A DNA stretch of 64,000 bases from Streptomyces melanogenes (GCF_014649795.1 NZ_BMTS01000023.1:56876-120875); one strand, 5' to 3'; counted from the stretch's first letter, positions 35,088-44,527 are shown. Notes: generated by a model not told the origin, from the sequence alone. Made by a program: numbers and translations.

Positions 35088-36449
35088 CTACGCGGGCAGC
35101 ACGCCGCCCGCGCGGGCCGCCGTCAGCCAGGAGGGGAACTGGGACAGCAGGCGGTCGTACAGTTCCTCGTCGGAGACCTGCGCGATGTCGTCGACGGCGA
35201 AGAAGCCGGTGTTGTCGACGTGCCGGCCTGTCAGCGTGTCGAATCGTTGCAGCACGCCGTAGTTGGATCGCCCCAGCCCCACGAACTGCCAGAAGACCGG
35301 CTCCTTGGCCGCCTCGCGCAGCTCCCGCTCGATCTGCGCGTCCTTGTAGACGCCGCCGTCGGAGAAGAAGAGCACCAGGGTGGGTACCGCTGCCGGGTTC
35401 TCCCGGACGTGTGCGCGGACTTGAGCGATGACCTTCGGCTCGTCGTTCTCCCACCCGATGCTCTGCAACTCCTCGTGGGCCTTGCGGCCGAAGAACCCCC
35501 GGCGCTTCACCAGCCGCTTGAACTCCGCGCCCTGTCCGGACGGAACGTGCGTCTGCAGCCAGCCGGGCAGTTCGCTGATCCGCAGGTCGGCCAGCGGGGT
35601 CGACTCCGTGGCGAACGCCCAGACCTGCAGCGTGCCGTCGTCCTCCAGTTGGGCGGCCACGGCGGCCATCCGCTCCACCACATCGGCGACCACACCCTCG
35701 CGGTAGAGAGCGTACATCGATCCTGAGGCGTCGAGGACCAATGCCACCCGTGCTCTGGCGCCCTGTGCGCCGTGTTTGGTGAGGGAGATGGCGACCTGCT
35801 GCTTGCGCAGGTCCAGGCGCTTGCGCATGTCCACGGGCAGACCCTTCTCACCCTGCGGTTCCGCTGGCGACGGTGTGGGCGCGGGCTCGGACGTCACCGC
35901 GGGCTCGGGTTCCGGCTCCTCGGCCACCGATATGCCGAAGTCCGTGGCCAGTCCGGCCAACCCGGATGCGTATCCCTGTCCCACGGCCCGGAACTTCCAC
36001 TCCTCGCCGCGCCGGTAGAGCTCCCCGCCGATGAACGCCGTCTCGGTCGTCGCCGCCATGTCGAAGTGGGCGAGTTCCGCCCCGGTCCGGACGTCCAGCA
36101 GCCGCATCCGCAGCCCAACCAGCTCACCGAACGTTCCGCCGTCGGCGGACGCGCACAGGGAGACTCGTGCGACATCCGGCTCCAACGCCGTGAGGTCCAC
36201 CTCGACCGTGTCGGTGACGGCGTCTCCGTCGTCGTGCTTGCCCAAGTGCCGTACGGCGCCGGACGCATGGCGTGGTTGGTTGTAGAAGACGAGGTCGCTG
36301 TCGTCGCGGACCCGTCTCTCCTGGGTGAGCAGCAGCGCGGAGGCGTCGGCGTCGGGGCCACCGTCCGCCGTCTTCCAGATGAGTTCGGTACGTACGACGG
36401 AGGCGGCGACCTGAATGTTGGCGCCCGGAACCATGGGTGTAGACGTCAT
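35088..36449 (-). CDS. TerD domain-vWA domain fusion protein
   Basis: 453 residues. The N-terminal TerD domain (about 1-185) ends with the family block GELYRRGEEWKFRAVGQGY. A Pro/Glu-rich linker (about 187-215) follows. The vWA domain has the MIDAS motif DASGS and LVLFFSDGGVYKD. Such fusions occur in stress/tellurite (Ter) systems, thought to be calcium-binding and envelope-associated. Here it stands alone, with no other ter gene nearby. The start at ATG 36449 is weakly supported; ATG 36434 is possible. Confidence 0.88.
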   Translation of the reverse strand: MTSTPMVPGANIQVAASVVRTELIWKTADGGPDADASALLLTQERRVRDDSDLVFYNQPRHASGAVRHLGKHDDGDAVTDTVEVDLTALEPDVARVSLCASADGGTFGELVGLRMRLLDVRTGAELAHFDMAATTETAFIGGELYRRGEEWKFRAVGQGYASGLAGLATDFGISVAEEPEPEPAVTSEPAPTPSPAEPQGEKGLPVDMRKRLDLRKQQVAISLTKHGAQGARARVALVLDASGSMYALYREGVVADVVERMAAVAAQLEDDGTLQVWAFATESTPLADLRISELPGWLQTHVPSGQGAEFKRLVKRRGFFGRKAHEELQSIGWENDEPKVIAQVRAHVRENPAAVPTLVLFFSDGGVYKDAQIERELREAAKEPVFWQFVGLGRSNYGVLQRFDTLTGRHVDNTGFFAVDDIAQVSDEELYDRLLSQFPSWLTAARAGGVLPA

Positions 36450-36626
36450 CCAGCCATTTTGCCTGGATTCGGCCTCGTGGAGCCAGTGTTGGGGTGCGAC
36501 TTGTGTTCGTTTCGAGGAGATGGCGTGATCTTTGAGACCGGAAACCATCTGTTGTGCTTGCTGGGTCAGGCCGTAAAAACAGGACGACATATCAAGTTGG
36601 CCGATTTCGGATCCAAGGAGCCCACC

Positions 36627-36995
36627 ATGACCCGTCTGCGCACCACCACCATCGCCCTCGCCGGTGCCGCCGCGGTGTTCGCCCTCTCGGCCGCGCCCGC
36701 CCAGGCTGCTCCCGGTGACGTGACGACCACCTGCGCGAACACCGCCACCCCGGCGGGCTACGTCGACGTCAACTGGGGCTACAGCAACGCCTGCGGTGGC
36801 CAGAACTTCGCCCCGAACATCAAGCAGATCAAGCAGCTCACCGGCCTGCCCATAGGCACCGTCGTCCAGGCCTGCGGGTCCACGTACTACCCCGCCGGCT
36901 GGGTCCAGACCAGCTCGTACTACAGCGGTTCCTGCGTCGCCTTCCCGAACTCCGGCTTCAACAACAACGCCTGGACGCTCAAGCGCGTCGCCTGA
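36627..36995 (+). CDS. Small secreted protein (122 aa)
   Basis: A clear Sec signal (TTIALAGAAAVFALSAAPAQA, cleavage after AQA, written in part) with AAGGAG 6 nt before ATG 36627. The mature part (about 94 residues) has four cysteines and many Tyr, Asn and Trp. No family recognised. It is comparable in size and style with the secreted proteins at 33493 and 55018, but not an obvious paralogue. Confidence 0.75.
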   Translation: MTRLRTTTIALAGAAAVFALSAAPAQAAPGDVTTTCANTATPAGYVDVNWGYSNACGGQNFAPNIKQIKQLTGLPIGTVVQACGSTYYPAGWVQTSSYYSGSCVAFPNSGFNNNAWTLKRVA

Positions 36996-37013
36996 TCACC
37001 CCTTCCGATCGCA

Positions 37014-37054
37014 GCCCTGCCCCGCGGCCGAAGCAGGCAGCGGGGCAGGTGGGC
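37014..37054. terminator. Terminator hairpin after the secreted protein gene
   Basis: CTGCCCCGC (37017-37025) pairs with GCGGGGCAG (37040-37048), and the flanking GCCC / GGGC extends the stem. It begins about 20 nt after the stop at 36995. Confidence 0.55.
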
Positions 37055-37182
37055 TCGCCGGCGGCGGCTCGGGTCTCGGTCGGGGTGTGCGCACCCGGAC
37101 GGGCGCGTTTGCGCTCTGGGCCGGGGAGGTTCTGGTAAGACCTGGGGACCAGCATCATCGACCATCTGGAGAGAGGCCCGTG

Positions 37183-38325
37183 ATGGTTGCGCTGCCCGCC
37201 GCTACACGCCCGGGAGTCGGGCGCAATGCCAGCCCTCGCCTGTACGGTCCCGAGTACGAGGCCGTGGTCCGTGTGTTGGAGAGCGGCCACTTCGGGCACG
37301 GCGCCGTCACCGAGCAGTTCGAACGCGAGGTCGCCGACTTCCTCGGCGTTCCGGACGCGGTGGCACTGTCCTCCTGCACAGCCGCTCTGCACACCGCCCT
37401 CGTCGCCGCGGGCGTCGGATCCGGCAGCGAGGTGATCGTGCCCTCGCTCACCTTCTGCGCCACCATCCAGGCGATCCTGGCCAGTGGCGCGCGCCCCCGT
37501 TTCGTGGACGTCGACCCGGGCACGTTGCGCATCACCGCCGACGCGGTGCTCGACGCCGTCACCCCTGCTACGGCCGCTGTCGTTCCTGTTCTCTTCGGTG
37601 GCAGGGCCGTCGACCTGGAGGCGGCCCGGGACTCTCTCGCGGACCGGGGCATCGTGGTGGTCGAGGACGCGGCGCACGCGTTCGGCTCGTATGAGGGCAG
37701 TCGGCGCGTCGGCGGGACCGGTCAGTTGACCTGCTTCTCCTTCGGGCCGATCAAGAACCTCACGTGTGGCCAGGGTGGCATGGTCATCCCGCGAAACCGA
37801 CAGGAAGCGGACCGGTTGCGCGGCCTGCGCATGCTCGGCGTGGTGGAGTCCGCCGAGCAGAGGGCGGCGTCCACCACCTACCGGGTGGCCGCAACGGGGT
37901 TCCGGTACTTCATGTCCTCGATCAACGCCGCGATCGGGATCACCCAGCTCGCCCGCTTCCCCACCACCGAGGAGACGCGCAAGGACCTGTGGTGTGCCTA
38001 CCGGGAAGCCCTGCGGGACGTACCGGCGGTCGACCTGGTGGACGTGGACGTGGCGCACACCGTCCCGCACCTGTGCGTCGTCAGGGTTCCCCAACGCGAC
38101 CGCGTCTGGCAGTTCATGCGTGAGCGCGGGATCGACGTGGTCGTGCAATACCCACCGAACCACGTGCAGCCCGCGTTCGCGAAGTGGACCCTGCCGCTGC
38201 CCGTCACCGAGCGGCTCGGGCGAGAGGTCCTGTCGCTGCCCTTTCACCCGCACCTCACCGACGGCGACATCGAGCACGTCGTCTCCGTCCTCGAACAGGC
38301 CCTCGCCCCACTTCGGGTGTCCTGA
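37183..38325 (+). CDS. DegT/DnrJ/EryC1/StrS family PLP aminotransferase
   Basis: 380 residues, normal for the family. Conserved blocks: GHGAVTEQFEREVADFLGV, ALSSCTAALHTAL, the Asp in VEDAAHAFGS, and SFGPIKNLTCGQGG with the PLP lysine. These enzymes aminate keto-sugars or modified sugars, often in antibiotic or cell-surface pathways. No other sugar gene is near, so the pathway is unclear. GTG 37180 is an alternative start, one codon upstream; the RBS is GGAGAGAGG. Confidence 0.88.
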   Translation: MVALPAATRPGVGRNASPRLYGPEYEAVVRVLESGHFGHGAVTEQFEREVADFLGVPDAVALSSCTAALHTALVAAGVGSGSEVIVPSLTFCATIQAILASGARPRFVDVDPGTLRITADAVLDAVTPATAAVVPVLFGGRAVDLEAARDSLADRGIVVVEDAAHAFGSYEGSRRVGGTGQLTCFSFGPIKNLTCGQGGMVIPRNRQEADRLRGLRMLGVVESAEQRAASTTYRVAATGFRYFMSSINAAIGITQLARFPTTEETRKDLWCAYREALRDVPAVDLVDVDVAHTVPHLCVVRVPQRDRVWQFMRERGIDVVVQYPPNHVQPAFAKWTLPLPVTERLGREVLSLPFHPHLTDGDIEHVVSVLEQALAPLRVS

Positions 38326-38430
38326 AGTCCACTGCCTGCCGAGACCACCCCCGGGGGGGTCTTGACCTGCTGTTCCGGGCAAGGCGGGGGTGCCCCGAGC
38401 CCGGGTATACGGCTGGTTACAGTGTGCGCC

Positions 38431-39747
38431 ATGAAGAAGACCCGATCTCTGCTCGCCCTGGCGCTGGGGGCGTCCGGCCTGTTCGCGGCCGCTCCCGCCC
38501 CCGCCGCTGCCGACCCGGCGCCGCTCGTCACCACCGGCGCGGTGTTCAACGACCCGACGGGGAGCACGGCCGCCCAGGACGCGGTGTTCGGCCACATAGC
38601 CCGGCTCGTCGACGGGGCCCAGAAGGGCTCGGACATCAAGATGTCGATGTACGTGCTCGGCTCCGACTACCTCGCGGCCCGGCTGACCGCGGCGCACCAG
38701 CGCGGCGTGAACGTCCAGGTCGTCCTGGACAACGAGAGCCTGCTCCACTGGGCGGGCAAGGTCACGTACCCGAAGCTCGTCGAAGGCCTCAAGCCCGCCA
38801 CGGGGTCCGGCACTTCATGGGTGCGGGTGTGCGCGGAGAACCAGGCGTGCCTCGCCAAGGACCCGAACCCGGGAGACTCCTTCCACGGTGTCAACCACAA
38901 CAAGTTCGTGCTCTTCTCCCGCACCACCGGCAGCGGCACCGGTACGGTCCCGGTCGACAACGTGGTGGTGCAGACGTCCGCCAACCAGACACCGTGGGAC
39001 CGGCAGCACGCCTTCAACGACGCGCTGAGCGTGGTCGGCAACACCGCGCTGTACACCGCGTACACCGGCTACTTCAACGATCTCGCGGCTGCCCAGGCCG
39101 GGACGAAGGCGCAGGTCACCGACTACCCGACGGAGTACCCGGCGGGCAACGCGAAGGCGTACTTCTTCCCCCGGGCCGCCTCCGATCCGATCCTCAACAT
39201 CCTCAACACCGTCGACAACCCGGTGAACGGGCAGCCCGCCTGCTACGGGAACTCTGCGGGCCACGGCACCGAGGACGGCCGCACCGTCGTCCGGGTCGCG
39301 ATGCACCAGATCACCCGGCCCGAGGTCGCCAAGAAGCTGTGGGAGCTCGACGAGGCGGGCTGCTACGTCGACATCGTCTACCGCTACCTCGACGTCGAAG
39401 GAGCCGGTACGGCGATCGCCGACCAGCTGTCCAAGCCGACCAGGTTCGGCGGGATCGAGCTGCACCGGCTGGACGACGCGGACGACGGCGACGGCGACCC
39501 GAAGACGCGGAACGCCATGGCGACGCACTCCAAGTACCTTCTGATCGACGGGACATACCTCGGCAAGGCCGACCAGAAGATCGTCTTCACTGGCAGCCAC
39601 CCGTACACGAAGAGCGCGTTGACGACGAACGACGAGGCGCTCCTCAAGTACGACGACGCGGCGGTGCACGACGCCTACCGCGAGAACTTCCGCGCCCAGC
39701 GCACGCTGGCCGACCAGCAGATGGCCCGCGTCGCCTCCACCGGCTGA
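38431..39747 (+). CDS. Secreted phospholipase D-like protein
   Basis: 438 residues. Signal peptide at 1-27. Two PLD-like halves: HNKFVLFS with SANQTP in the first, and HSKYLLIDG with FTGSHPYT in the second, giving paired HxK motifs. The aspartate after the HxK of the first motif is not in the usual place, so the site is partly degenerate. The substrate may be phospholipid or nucleic acid. ATG 38431 was chosen because the signal peptide begins there. Confidence 0.85.
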   Translation: MKKTRSLLALALGASGLFAAAPAPAAADPAPLVTTGAVFNDPTGSTAAQDAVFGHIARLVDGAQKGSDIKMSMYVLGSDYLAARLTAAHQRGVNVQVVLDNESLLHWAGKVTYPKLVEGLKPATGSGTSWVRVCAENQACLAKDPNPGDSFHGVNHNKFVLFSRTTGSGTGTVPVDNVVVQTSANQTPWDRQHAFNDALSVVGNTALYTAYTGYFNDLAAAQAGTKAQVTDYPTEYPAGNAKAYFFPRAASDPILNILNTVDNPVNGQPACYGNSAGHGTEDGRTVVRVAMHQITRPEVAKKLWELDEAGCYVDIVYRYLDVEGAGTAIADQLSKPTRFGGIELHRLDDADDGDGDPKTRNAMATHSKYLLIDGTYLGKADQKIVFTGSHPYTKSALTTNDEALLKYDDAAVHDAYRENFRAQRTLADQQMARVASTG

Positions 39748-39855
39748 CGCTCGGCCGTCCTGTGGTCGCCAGCCGCCGCGAAAACCCGTTGGCGGACCAC
39801 GTCGGCCACTGCTACCGTTCCGGAGGCCGTGCGAGAGAACGAGGAGGTGGTACCC

Positions 39856-39909
39856 GTGAACGCAGTAACGACATGGGTGCTCCCCTCCGGGGTCACGGTC
39901 GGGCGATAG
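39856..39909 (+). CDS. 17-codon ORF with a strong RBS
   Basis: GTG 39856 has GAGGAGG upstream at normal spacing. The peptide MNAVTTWVLPSGVTVGR ends at TAG 39909, 44 nt before the hydrolase start. It could be a leader peptide controlling that gene, or chance. Only the RBS supports it. Confidence 0.3.
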   Translation: MNAVTTWVLPSGVTVGR

Positions 39910-39953
39910 GTCGTCCGGGAGCGCCGTTCTGTGCACTCCCGAAAGGCACGACC

Positions 39954-40694
39954 ATGCATTTCACCTCTGAACAGCGTCTCGACGACGGCGTCGTCGAGCG
40001 CGGATTCACCCTCGGCGACATCCCCGGCATCCTGTGGACACCCGCATCGGCGTCCGCATCCGCACCGGTGCCGCTGATCCTGCTCGGCCACCCCCCGCTC
40101 GGACTGGACAAGATGTACCCCCGGCTGGTGGCCCGGGCCCGGGACGCCGTGGCGGACGGCTTCGCCGCGGCCACCATCGAGCTCCCCGGAAGCGGGGACC
40201 GGCCCCGTTTGGCCGCCGTCGACCAGGCCCGCGCCGACCTGCGCCGGGCGATGGAGGCAGGCGGGCCGGTCGGCGAGGAGATCGTGGACCGGCTCGTCCT
40301 CCCGCTGGTCGACCGGGCGGTCCCGGAATGGCAGGCCGCCCTGGATGCCCTCCTGGCGCTGCCCGGGATCGGCGGGCCGGTCGGGTACTCGGGGGGAGTG
40401 ATCTCCATCGGGACCCGGCTGGCGGTGGTCGAGCCACGTATCTCGGCCGCCGTCCTGTTCGCCGGGAGCCTGGTGCCCCGCATCATGTTCGAGGAGGCCC
40501 GGCAGGTCACCATTCCGCTGCACGTCCTGCTGCAGTGGGACGACGAAGGCAACGACCGGCAGGCGGCCCTGGACCTGTTCGACGCCTTCGGCTCCCAGGA
40601 GAAGACGCTGCACGCCAACATAGGCGGGCACACCGGCGTCCCCCAGTTCGCGGGAGACGCTGCCGCCGACTTCTTCACCCGGCACCTGAGGTGA
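39954..40694 (+). CDS. Alpha/beta hydrolase (dienelactone hydrolase-like)
   Basis: 246 residues. HPPLGLDK follows the first strand. The nucleophile is in GYSGGVIS (GxSxG), the acid probably in LQWDDEGND, and the His in NIGGHTGVP. Cytoplasmic, no signal peptide. ATG 39954 has GAAAGG upstream. Many such proteins are esterases of unknown substrate. Confidence 0.82.
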   Translation: MHFTSEQRLDDGVVERGFTLGDIPGILWTPASASASAPVPLILLGHPPLGLDKMYPRLVARARDAVADGFAAATIELPGSGDRPRLAAVDQARADLRRAMEAGGPVGEEIVDRLVLPLVDRAVPEWQAALDALLALPGIGGPVGYSGGVISIGTRLAVVEPRISAAVLFAGSLVPRIMFEEARQVTIPLHVLLQWDDEGNDRQAALDLFDAFGSQEKTLHANIGGHTGVPQFAGDAAADFFTRHLR

Positions 40695-41034
40695 GGCCGG
40701 GCCGCCAGGCCGGCAGCAGACGGTAGGCGGCGTCGGCCAGGTTGCCGTCATCGAGGACGGGCCCCGGCCCTCCTCGATGGCGGTACCTGGTCGCGGGGCC
40801 GTTTATTCTTCAGGGTGGCCGCGAGAGGGTGGGCGCGTCGCGGTGCGCGCGGCACGTGCGCAACGGCCGGTCCGGCTGGTCCAGGACCCCGGCCTGCGCC
40901 GGGGCCTTGGCCTGGACGAGGACCACATGAGGCTGAGCACGAAGGCCGTGGGGGAGTGGGTGCCCCCGTCGGCATGCGTCTCGGCGATGTGGGCCGCCCG
41001 CCCGCGCACAGATGACCCCGGGGAGAAGTGAGGT
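40695..41034. other. Intergenic region without a gene
   Basis: 340 bases between the hydrolase and the nucleoside kinase. Open frames here lack an RBS and have shadow-type codon use. No clear terminator or operator was seen. GGGAGAAGTGAGG at the right end is the RBS of the kinase. Confidence 0.5.
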
Positions 41035-41697
41035 ATGGCAGTGATCTGCGTTGGTGGCATGATCGGGATCGGCAAGACGAGCGTGGCCGAAGTGCTCGCC
41101 AAGGAGCTGGGGAGCACCGTCTTCTACGAGAGCGTGGACGACAACCCGATCCTTCCGCTGTTCTACACGGCGAGCCCCGAGGAGATCCAGGCCAAGCGCT
41201 ACCCCTTCCTGCTCCAGCTCTACTTCCTGCAGACGCGGTTCGCCTCGATCAAGGAGGCGTACAAGCAGGGCGACAACGTCCTGGACCGGTCGATCTACGA
41301 GGACTGGTACTTCGCCAAGGTCAACCACGATCTGGGCCGGATCAGCTCCCTCGAGATGCGGGTGTACGAGGGGCTGCTCGCCGAGATGATGCGTGAGATC
41401 GACGGCCTGCCGTACCGCAAGGCGCCCGACCTCATGGTCTACCTGAAGGCGGACTTCGAGACGGTCATGCACCGCATCGGGCTGCGGGGCCGCGATTTCG
41501 AGCAGGACGACGCTCTCGTCGAGTACTACCGCACTCTGTGGTCCGGCTACGACGACTGGGTCCACAAGCACTACTCGGCCAGCGACGTCCTCGTCGTCGA
41601 CATGAACCACACCGACGTGGTGAACAACCCTGAGGACGCGGCCCGGGTGGCGCGGGAGGTCAAGGAGGCGCTGGTCGCGGCCAGGAGCCGTATCTGA
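41035..41697 (+). CDS. Deoxynucleoside kinase
   Basis: 220 residues. The P-loop is GGMIGIGKTS. The catalytic base/ERS-like motif is NVLDRSIYEDWYFA. The lid is around GLRGRDFEQDD. The layout matches the dGK/dAK-type family, which phosphorylates deoxynucleosides with ATP in the salvage pathway. Start ATG 41035 has a good RBS. Confidence 0.88.
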   Translation: MAVICVGGMIGIGKTSVAEVLAKELGSTVFYESVDDNPILPLFYTASPEEIQAKRYPFLLQLYFLQTRFASIKEAYKQGDNVLDRSIYEDWYFAKVNHDLGRISSLEMRVYEGLLAEMMREIDGLPYRKAPDLMVYLKADFETVMHRIGLRGRDFEQDDALVEYYRTLWSGYDDWVHKHYSASDVLVVDMNHTDVVNNPEDAARVAREVKEALVAARSRI

Positions 41698-41715
41698 GCC
41701 CGTTCCGCGCGGCTT

Positions 41716-42222
41716 CTACTCGCCGACGGCCCCGTCGATCGCTTCGCGCAGCAGATCGGCGTGGCCGTTGTGGCGCGCGTACTCCTCGATCATGTGGGTG
41801 AGGACGTAACGCAGCGAGATGGTCTCACCACGGAAGCCGACGGTGTCGTCGACGCCGTGGAAGGAGGCGGCGACCGAACGGGCCTGGGCACACTCCTCGT
41901 GCCAGACCTCGAACGCCTCCTCGGGGTCGGCGTCCTCGACGTGGAACTCGGCGAACGTGCCGTCGACCTCGCCCGGCCACGGCGGCCTGACGTCCTCGGC
42001 GTTCATGACGAGGCGGAACCAGCTCCGCTCGACCGAGGCCGCGTGCCGCACCAGGCCCAGGAGTGTGAGCTGAGAGGTCGGGATGGCCTTCCGCTTCAGC
42101 TGCTCGCCGGTCAGACCCGCGCACTTCATGGCGAGGGTCGCCCGCTGGTAGTCGAGGAACGAGAGGAGCGACGCGCGGTCGTCGGCCACCTTGGACGGGT
42201 GTATGCGCTGGTCATCGGTCAC
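41716..42222 (-). CDS. DinB family protein
   Basis: 168 residues. Same family as the protein at 22362-22862: LGLVRHAASVERSWFR with the first metal His, and THMIEEYARHNGHADLLRE with the last. GTG 42222 was chosen from family length; no good Shine-Dalgarno is present, but CATGAT 7 nt upstream could be the -10 box of a leaderless transcript. Confidence 0.8.
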   Translation of the reverse strand: MTDDQRIHPSKVADDRASLLSFLDYQRATLAMKCAGLTGEQLKRKAIPTSQLTLLGLVRHAASVERSWFRLVMNAEDVRPPWPGEVDGTFAEFHVEDADPEEAFEVWHEECAQARSVAASFHGVDDTVGFRGETISLRYVLTHMIEEYARHNGHADLLREAIDGAVGE

Positions 42223-42343
42223 CGGGCGATCATGGCAAAACAGGTTGTGGCAGGCCACCCTCGGTCCAGAGCGTGGACCGGATGAGCCCGGCCGACTCCG
42301 ATGGCGATGCCATCGGAGCCGCGCCGGGCAGGCGTCCGGCGTG

Positions 42344-43654
42344 TCAGCCGGCGAAGACCTGGGTGTTCTGCGCGGCCGCGATCCGCCAGCGGCCGTTGTC
42401 CTTGGCGAGGACGTACATCGGGCGGCCTTCCGGGTAGTCCTCGATGGGCTGTCCGTCGAGGGCGACGGGCCGCTGGTGGACGTTGACCGCGGCGACGTCC
42501 GGGCGGACGAACAGGATCCGTACCACCTCGTAGGTGGCCGTCGACTGCTTCATCGCGCCGGGCAGCACCTGGCGCGTGAAGCCGTCGATCTCGTCCCAGC
42601 CCGACAGACGCTTGCCGTGCGCGGTCGTCCACACCGGGTGCTGCTTGCGGAAGTTGCTCATGAACGCGTCGACGAGCTCGTTCTGCTGCGCGTACTGGAC
42701 GCCCGCCACGAAGCGGACGATGGCCTCTACGTCGGCCTCCTGCCCGTCCGCCGCGCCGAACACCTCGATGCCGTCCGTGTTCACCTGCGGGTACGAGACC
42801 TCGCGTACGTCGGCGACCGCTCCCGCGCGCCGCGGCAGCCAGCCGAGGCTTTCGCGTGCCGCGTTCCCGCTGACGGTCTGGTCGAGGGCGAGCGCGTCGG
42901 CGAACGGTGCGCCGAGCTGCGCGCGGGCGTCCACCAGGGGCCACGGCTGCGGCTCGCCGCCGACCCCGGCCGCCGCTCCGGCCGCTACGGCGAGGTCGCG
43001 TACCGGGACCGCGGATTCGGTGACTCCGTGCCACAGGCTGCCGGCGGGCGCCTTCTCGACGGTGGCGACGAACAGGTCGGCCAGGTCGTCGACGTGCACC
43101 ATCGGCCAGTGCACGGCCTTCTCGCCGACGTACATCGGGGTCCCGTGCTTGCGGGCGAGACCGACGAGGATCGCGGGTATGCCGCCGCCGTTTCCGTGCA
43201 CGATGCCGGGGCGGATGACCGTCGCCCGCACGCCGGCGTCGGCGGTGTCGAGGATCTGGCGCTCGATGGCCGGGCGGTATCCCACGATCGGCGGCGGGTT
43301 GACCGGGGCGTTCTCGTCGGCGGCGGCCGGGCCGGTGGCGCCGAGGACCCAGACGCCGCTCGCGTACACGAACGCGCGCCCGGTGCCGCGCAGCGGGTCG
43401 GTGAGCGCGGTGATCGCAGCGGCGTCCACCGCGGCGTCGCCGGTCGGGGACGCGAGGTGGACGACGGCGTCGATGTCGGAGGTGACGGCGCGGGTGAGGG
43501 AGGCGGGGTCGGTCACGTCGCCGACGCGCTGCTCGTGTCCGGCGTCCGGGCGGTCGGTGCGTACCAGTGCGACCACTTGGTGACCGGCGTCGGCGAGGTG
43601 AGCGGAGACTGCGGAGCCGATGTAGCCGGAGGCGCCGATGAGAAGGACCTTCAC
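42344..43654 (-). CDS. SDR (NAD-dependent epimerase-like) fused to SnoaL/SgcJ-type NTF2 domain
   Basis: 436 residues. The N-terminal part (about 1-295) is an extended SDR with GASGYIGSAV and a YRPAIERQI region where the usual YxxxK is altered to YxxxE. The C-terminal part (about 300-436) matches SgcJ/EcaC-like NTF2 proteins (VEAIVRFVAGVQYAQQNELV, VNVHQRPVALDGQ). These are normally separate proteins. GTG 43654 has AAAGG upstream. Divergent from a MarR regulator across two palindromes, so probably repressed by it. Confidence 0.85.
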   Translation of the reverse strand: MKVLLIGASGYIGSAVSAHLADAGHQVVALVRTDRPDAGHEQRVGDVTDPASLTRAVTSDIDAVVHLASPTGDAAVDAAAITALTDPLRGTGRAFVYASGVWVLGATGPAAADENAPVNPPPIVGYRPAIERQILDTADAGVRATVIRPGIVHGNGGGIPAILVGLARKHGTPMYVGEKAVHWPMVHVDDLADLFVATVEKAPAGSLWHGVTESAVPVRDLAVAAGAAAGVGGEPQPWPLVDARAQLGAPFADALALDQTVSGNAARESLGWLPRRAGAVADVREVSYPQVNTDGIEVFGAADGQEADVEAIVRFVAGVQYAQQNELVDAFMSNFRKQHPVWTTAHGKRLSGWDEIDGFTRQVLPGAMKQSTATYEVVRILFVRPDVAAVNVHQRPVALDGQPIEDYPEGRPMYVLAKDNGRWRIAAAQNTQVFAG

Positions 43655-43705
43655 GGGGATCACCTTTCGCGGAAGCCGAGCGCCCTGCTGGGCGCTAGGT
43701 CGAAA

Positions 43706-43721
43706 ATTTCGATGTCGAAAT
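43706..43721. promoter_or_regulatory. MarR-type operator 1
   Basis: The palindrome ATTTCGATGTCGAAAT lies 51 nt upstream of the SDR-fusion start and shares a consensus with operator 2 (TTCGAYGTCGAA). TATTAA follows it. Confidence 0.75.
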
Positions 43722-43751
43722 ATTAACCACAGGGTTCGGGTGGCGTCAAAA

Positions 43752-43767
43752 ACTTCGACGTCGAAGT
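43752..43767. promoter_or_regulatory. MarR-type operator 2
   Basis: The perfect palindrome ACTTCGACGTCGAAGT lies 69 nt upstream of the MarR start, 46 nt from operator 1 centre to centre. GTTAAG follows. One site per divergent promoter suggests control of both genes. Confidence 0.75.
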
Positions 43768-43836
43768 GTTAAGCTCGTGGTGAAATCGGCTCGGCAGCCG
43801 GTCGGCGCGAGACAGCAAGACCCCAAGGGAGGAAAC

Positions 43837-44364
43837 ATGGCGGCAACCCCACCGGGCGACGGCGTGGACGCGATCATCCGGCAGTGGCAGGAGGTCCGGC
43901 CCGACCTCGACTGCTCGCCGATGGCCGTCATCGGCCGCCTGTCGCGTGCGTCCCGCCTGCTTGAGCGGGCCCTCAAAGAGCACTTCGCGCAGTACGGCGT
44001 CGAGCCGTGGGAGTTCGACGTCCTCGCGACGCTCTACCGCTCGGGCCCGCCGTACACCGTCAGCGCGGGAGAGCTCAGCACGGCAGCGATGGTCAGCTCG
44101 GCGGCGCTCACCAACCGCATCGACCGGCTGGTCGACAAGGATCTCGTCGACCGCGAGCTCGACGCCACCCACCGGCGCCGCGTCCTCATCTCTCTGACGG
44201 ACGCGGGCATCCGCGCCATCGAGGACCTCGTGGAACACCACCTGGCCAACGAGGAACGCCTCCTGGGCGGACTGGCCCCCACCGAGCGCAAGCAACTGGA
44301 GCGGATCCTGCGCACCCTGCTGATCTCCCTGGGCGACCAACCACAGACACCGACGAAGGACTGA
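43837..44364 (+). CDS. MarR-family transcriptional regulator
   Basis: 175 residues. Winged helix: YGVEPWEFDVLATLYRSG, LSTAAMVSSAALTNRIDRL, wing with LDATHRRRVLISLTDAG. ATG 43837 has AGGGAGGA. The two palindromes in front of it are likely its own operators. Inducer unknown; MarR proteins usually respond to phenolics or oxidants. Confidence 0.92.
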   Translation: MAATPPGDGVDAIIRQWQEVRPDLDCSPMAVIGRLSRASRLLERALKEHFAQYGVEPWEFDVLATLYRSGPPYTVSAGELSTAAMVSSAALTNRIDRLVDKDLVDRELDATHRRRVLISLTDAGIRAIEDLVEHHLANEERLLGGLAPTERKQLERILRTLLISLGDQPQTPTKD

Positions 44365-44527
44365 GGCGGCTCGCACAGGGGGCGATGGGCGCGACCGGGG
44401 CTCGGAGCACCACGTTCAAGGTGGCGGGGACTGTCACTCGTATGCGGGGCACGCATTGCAGGTAATGCCCGTTTTGGGTGTATAGGCTGCGCGGTCGTCG
44501 ACTGTCGAGCTGTCAGAAGGAATGCCC

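Noticed and set aside
38342..38362. Palindrome AGACC..GGTCT as a terminator or operator
   Set aside because: It is made mostly of a C-run and G-run and could be chance in such GC-rich DNA.
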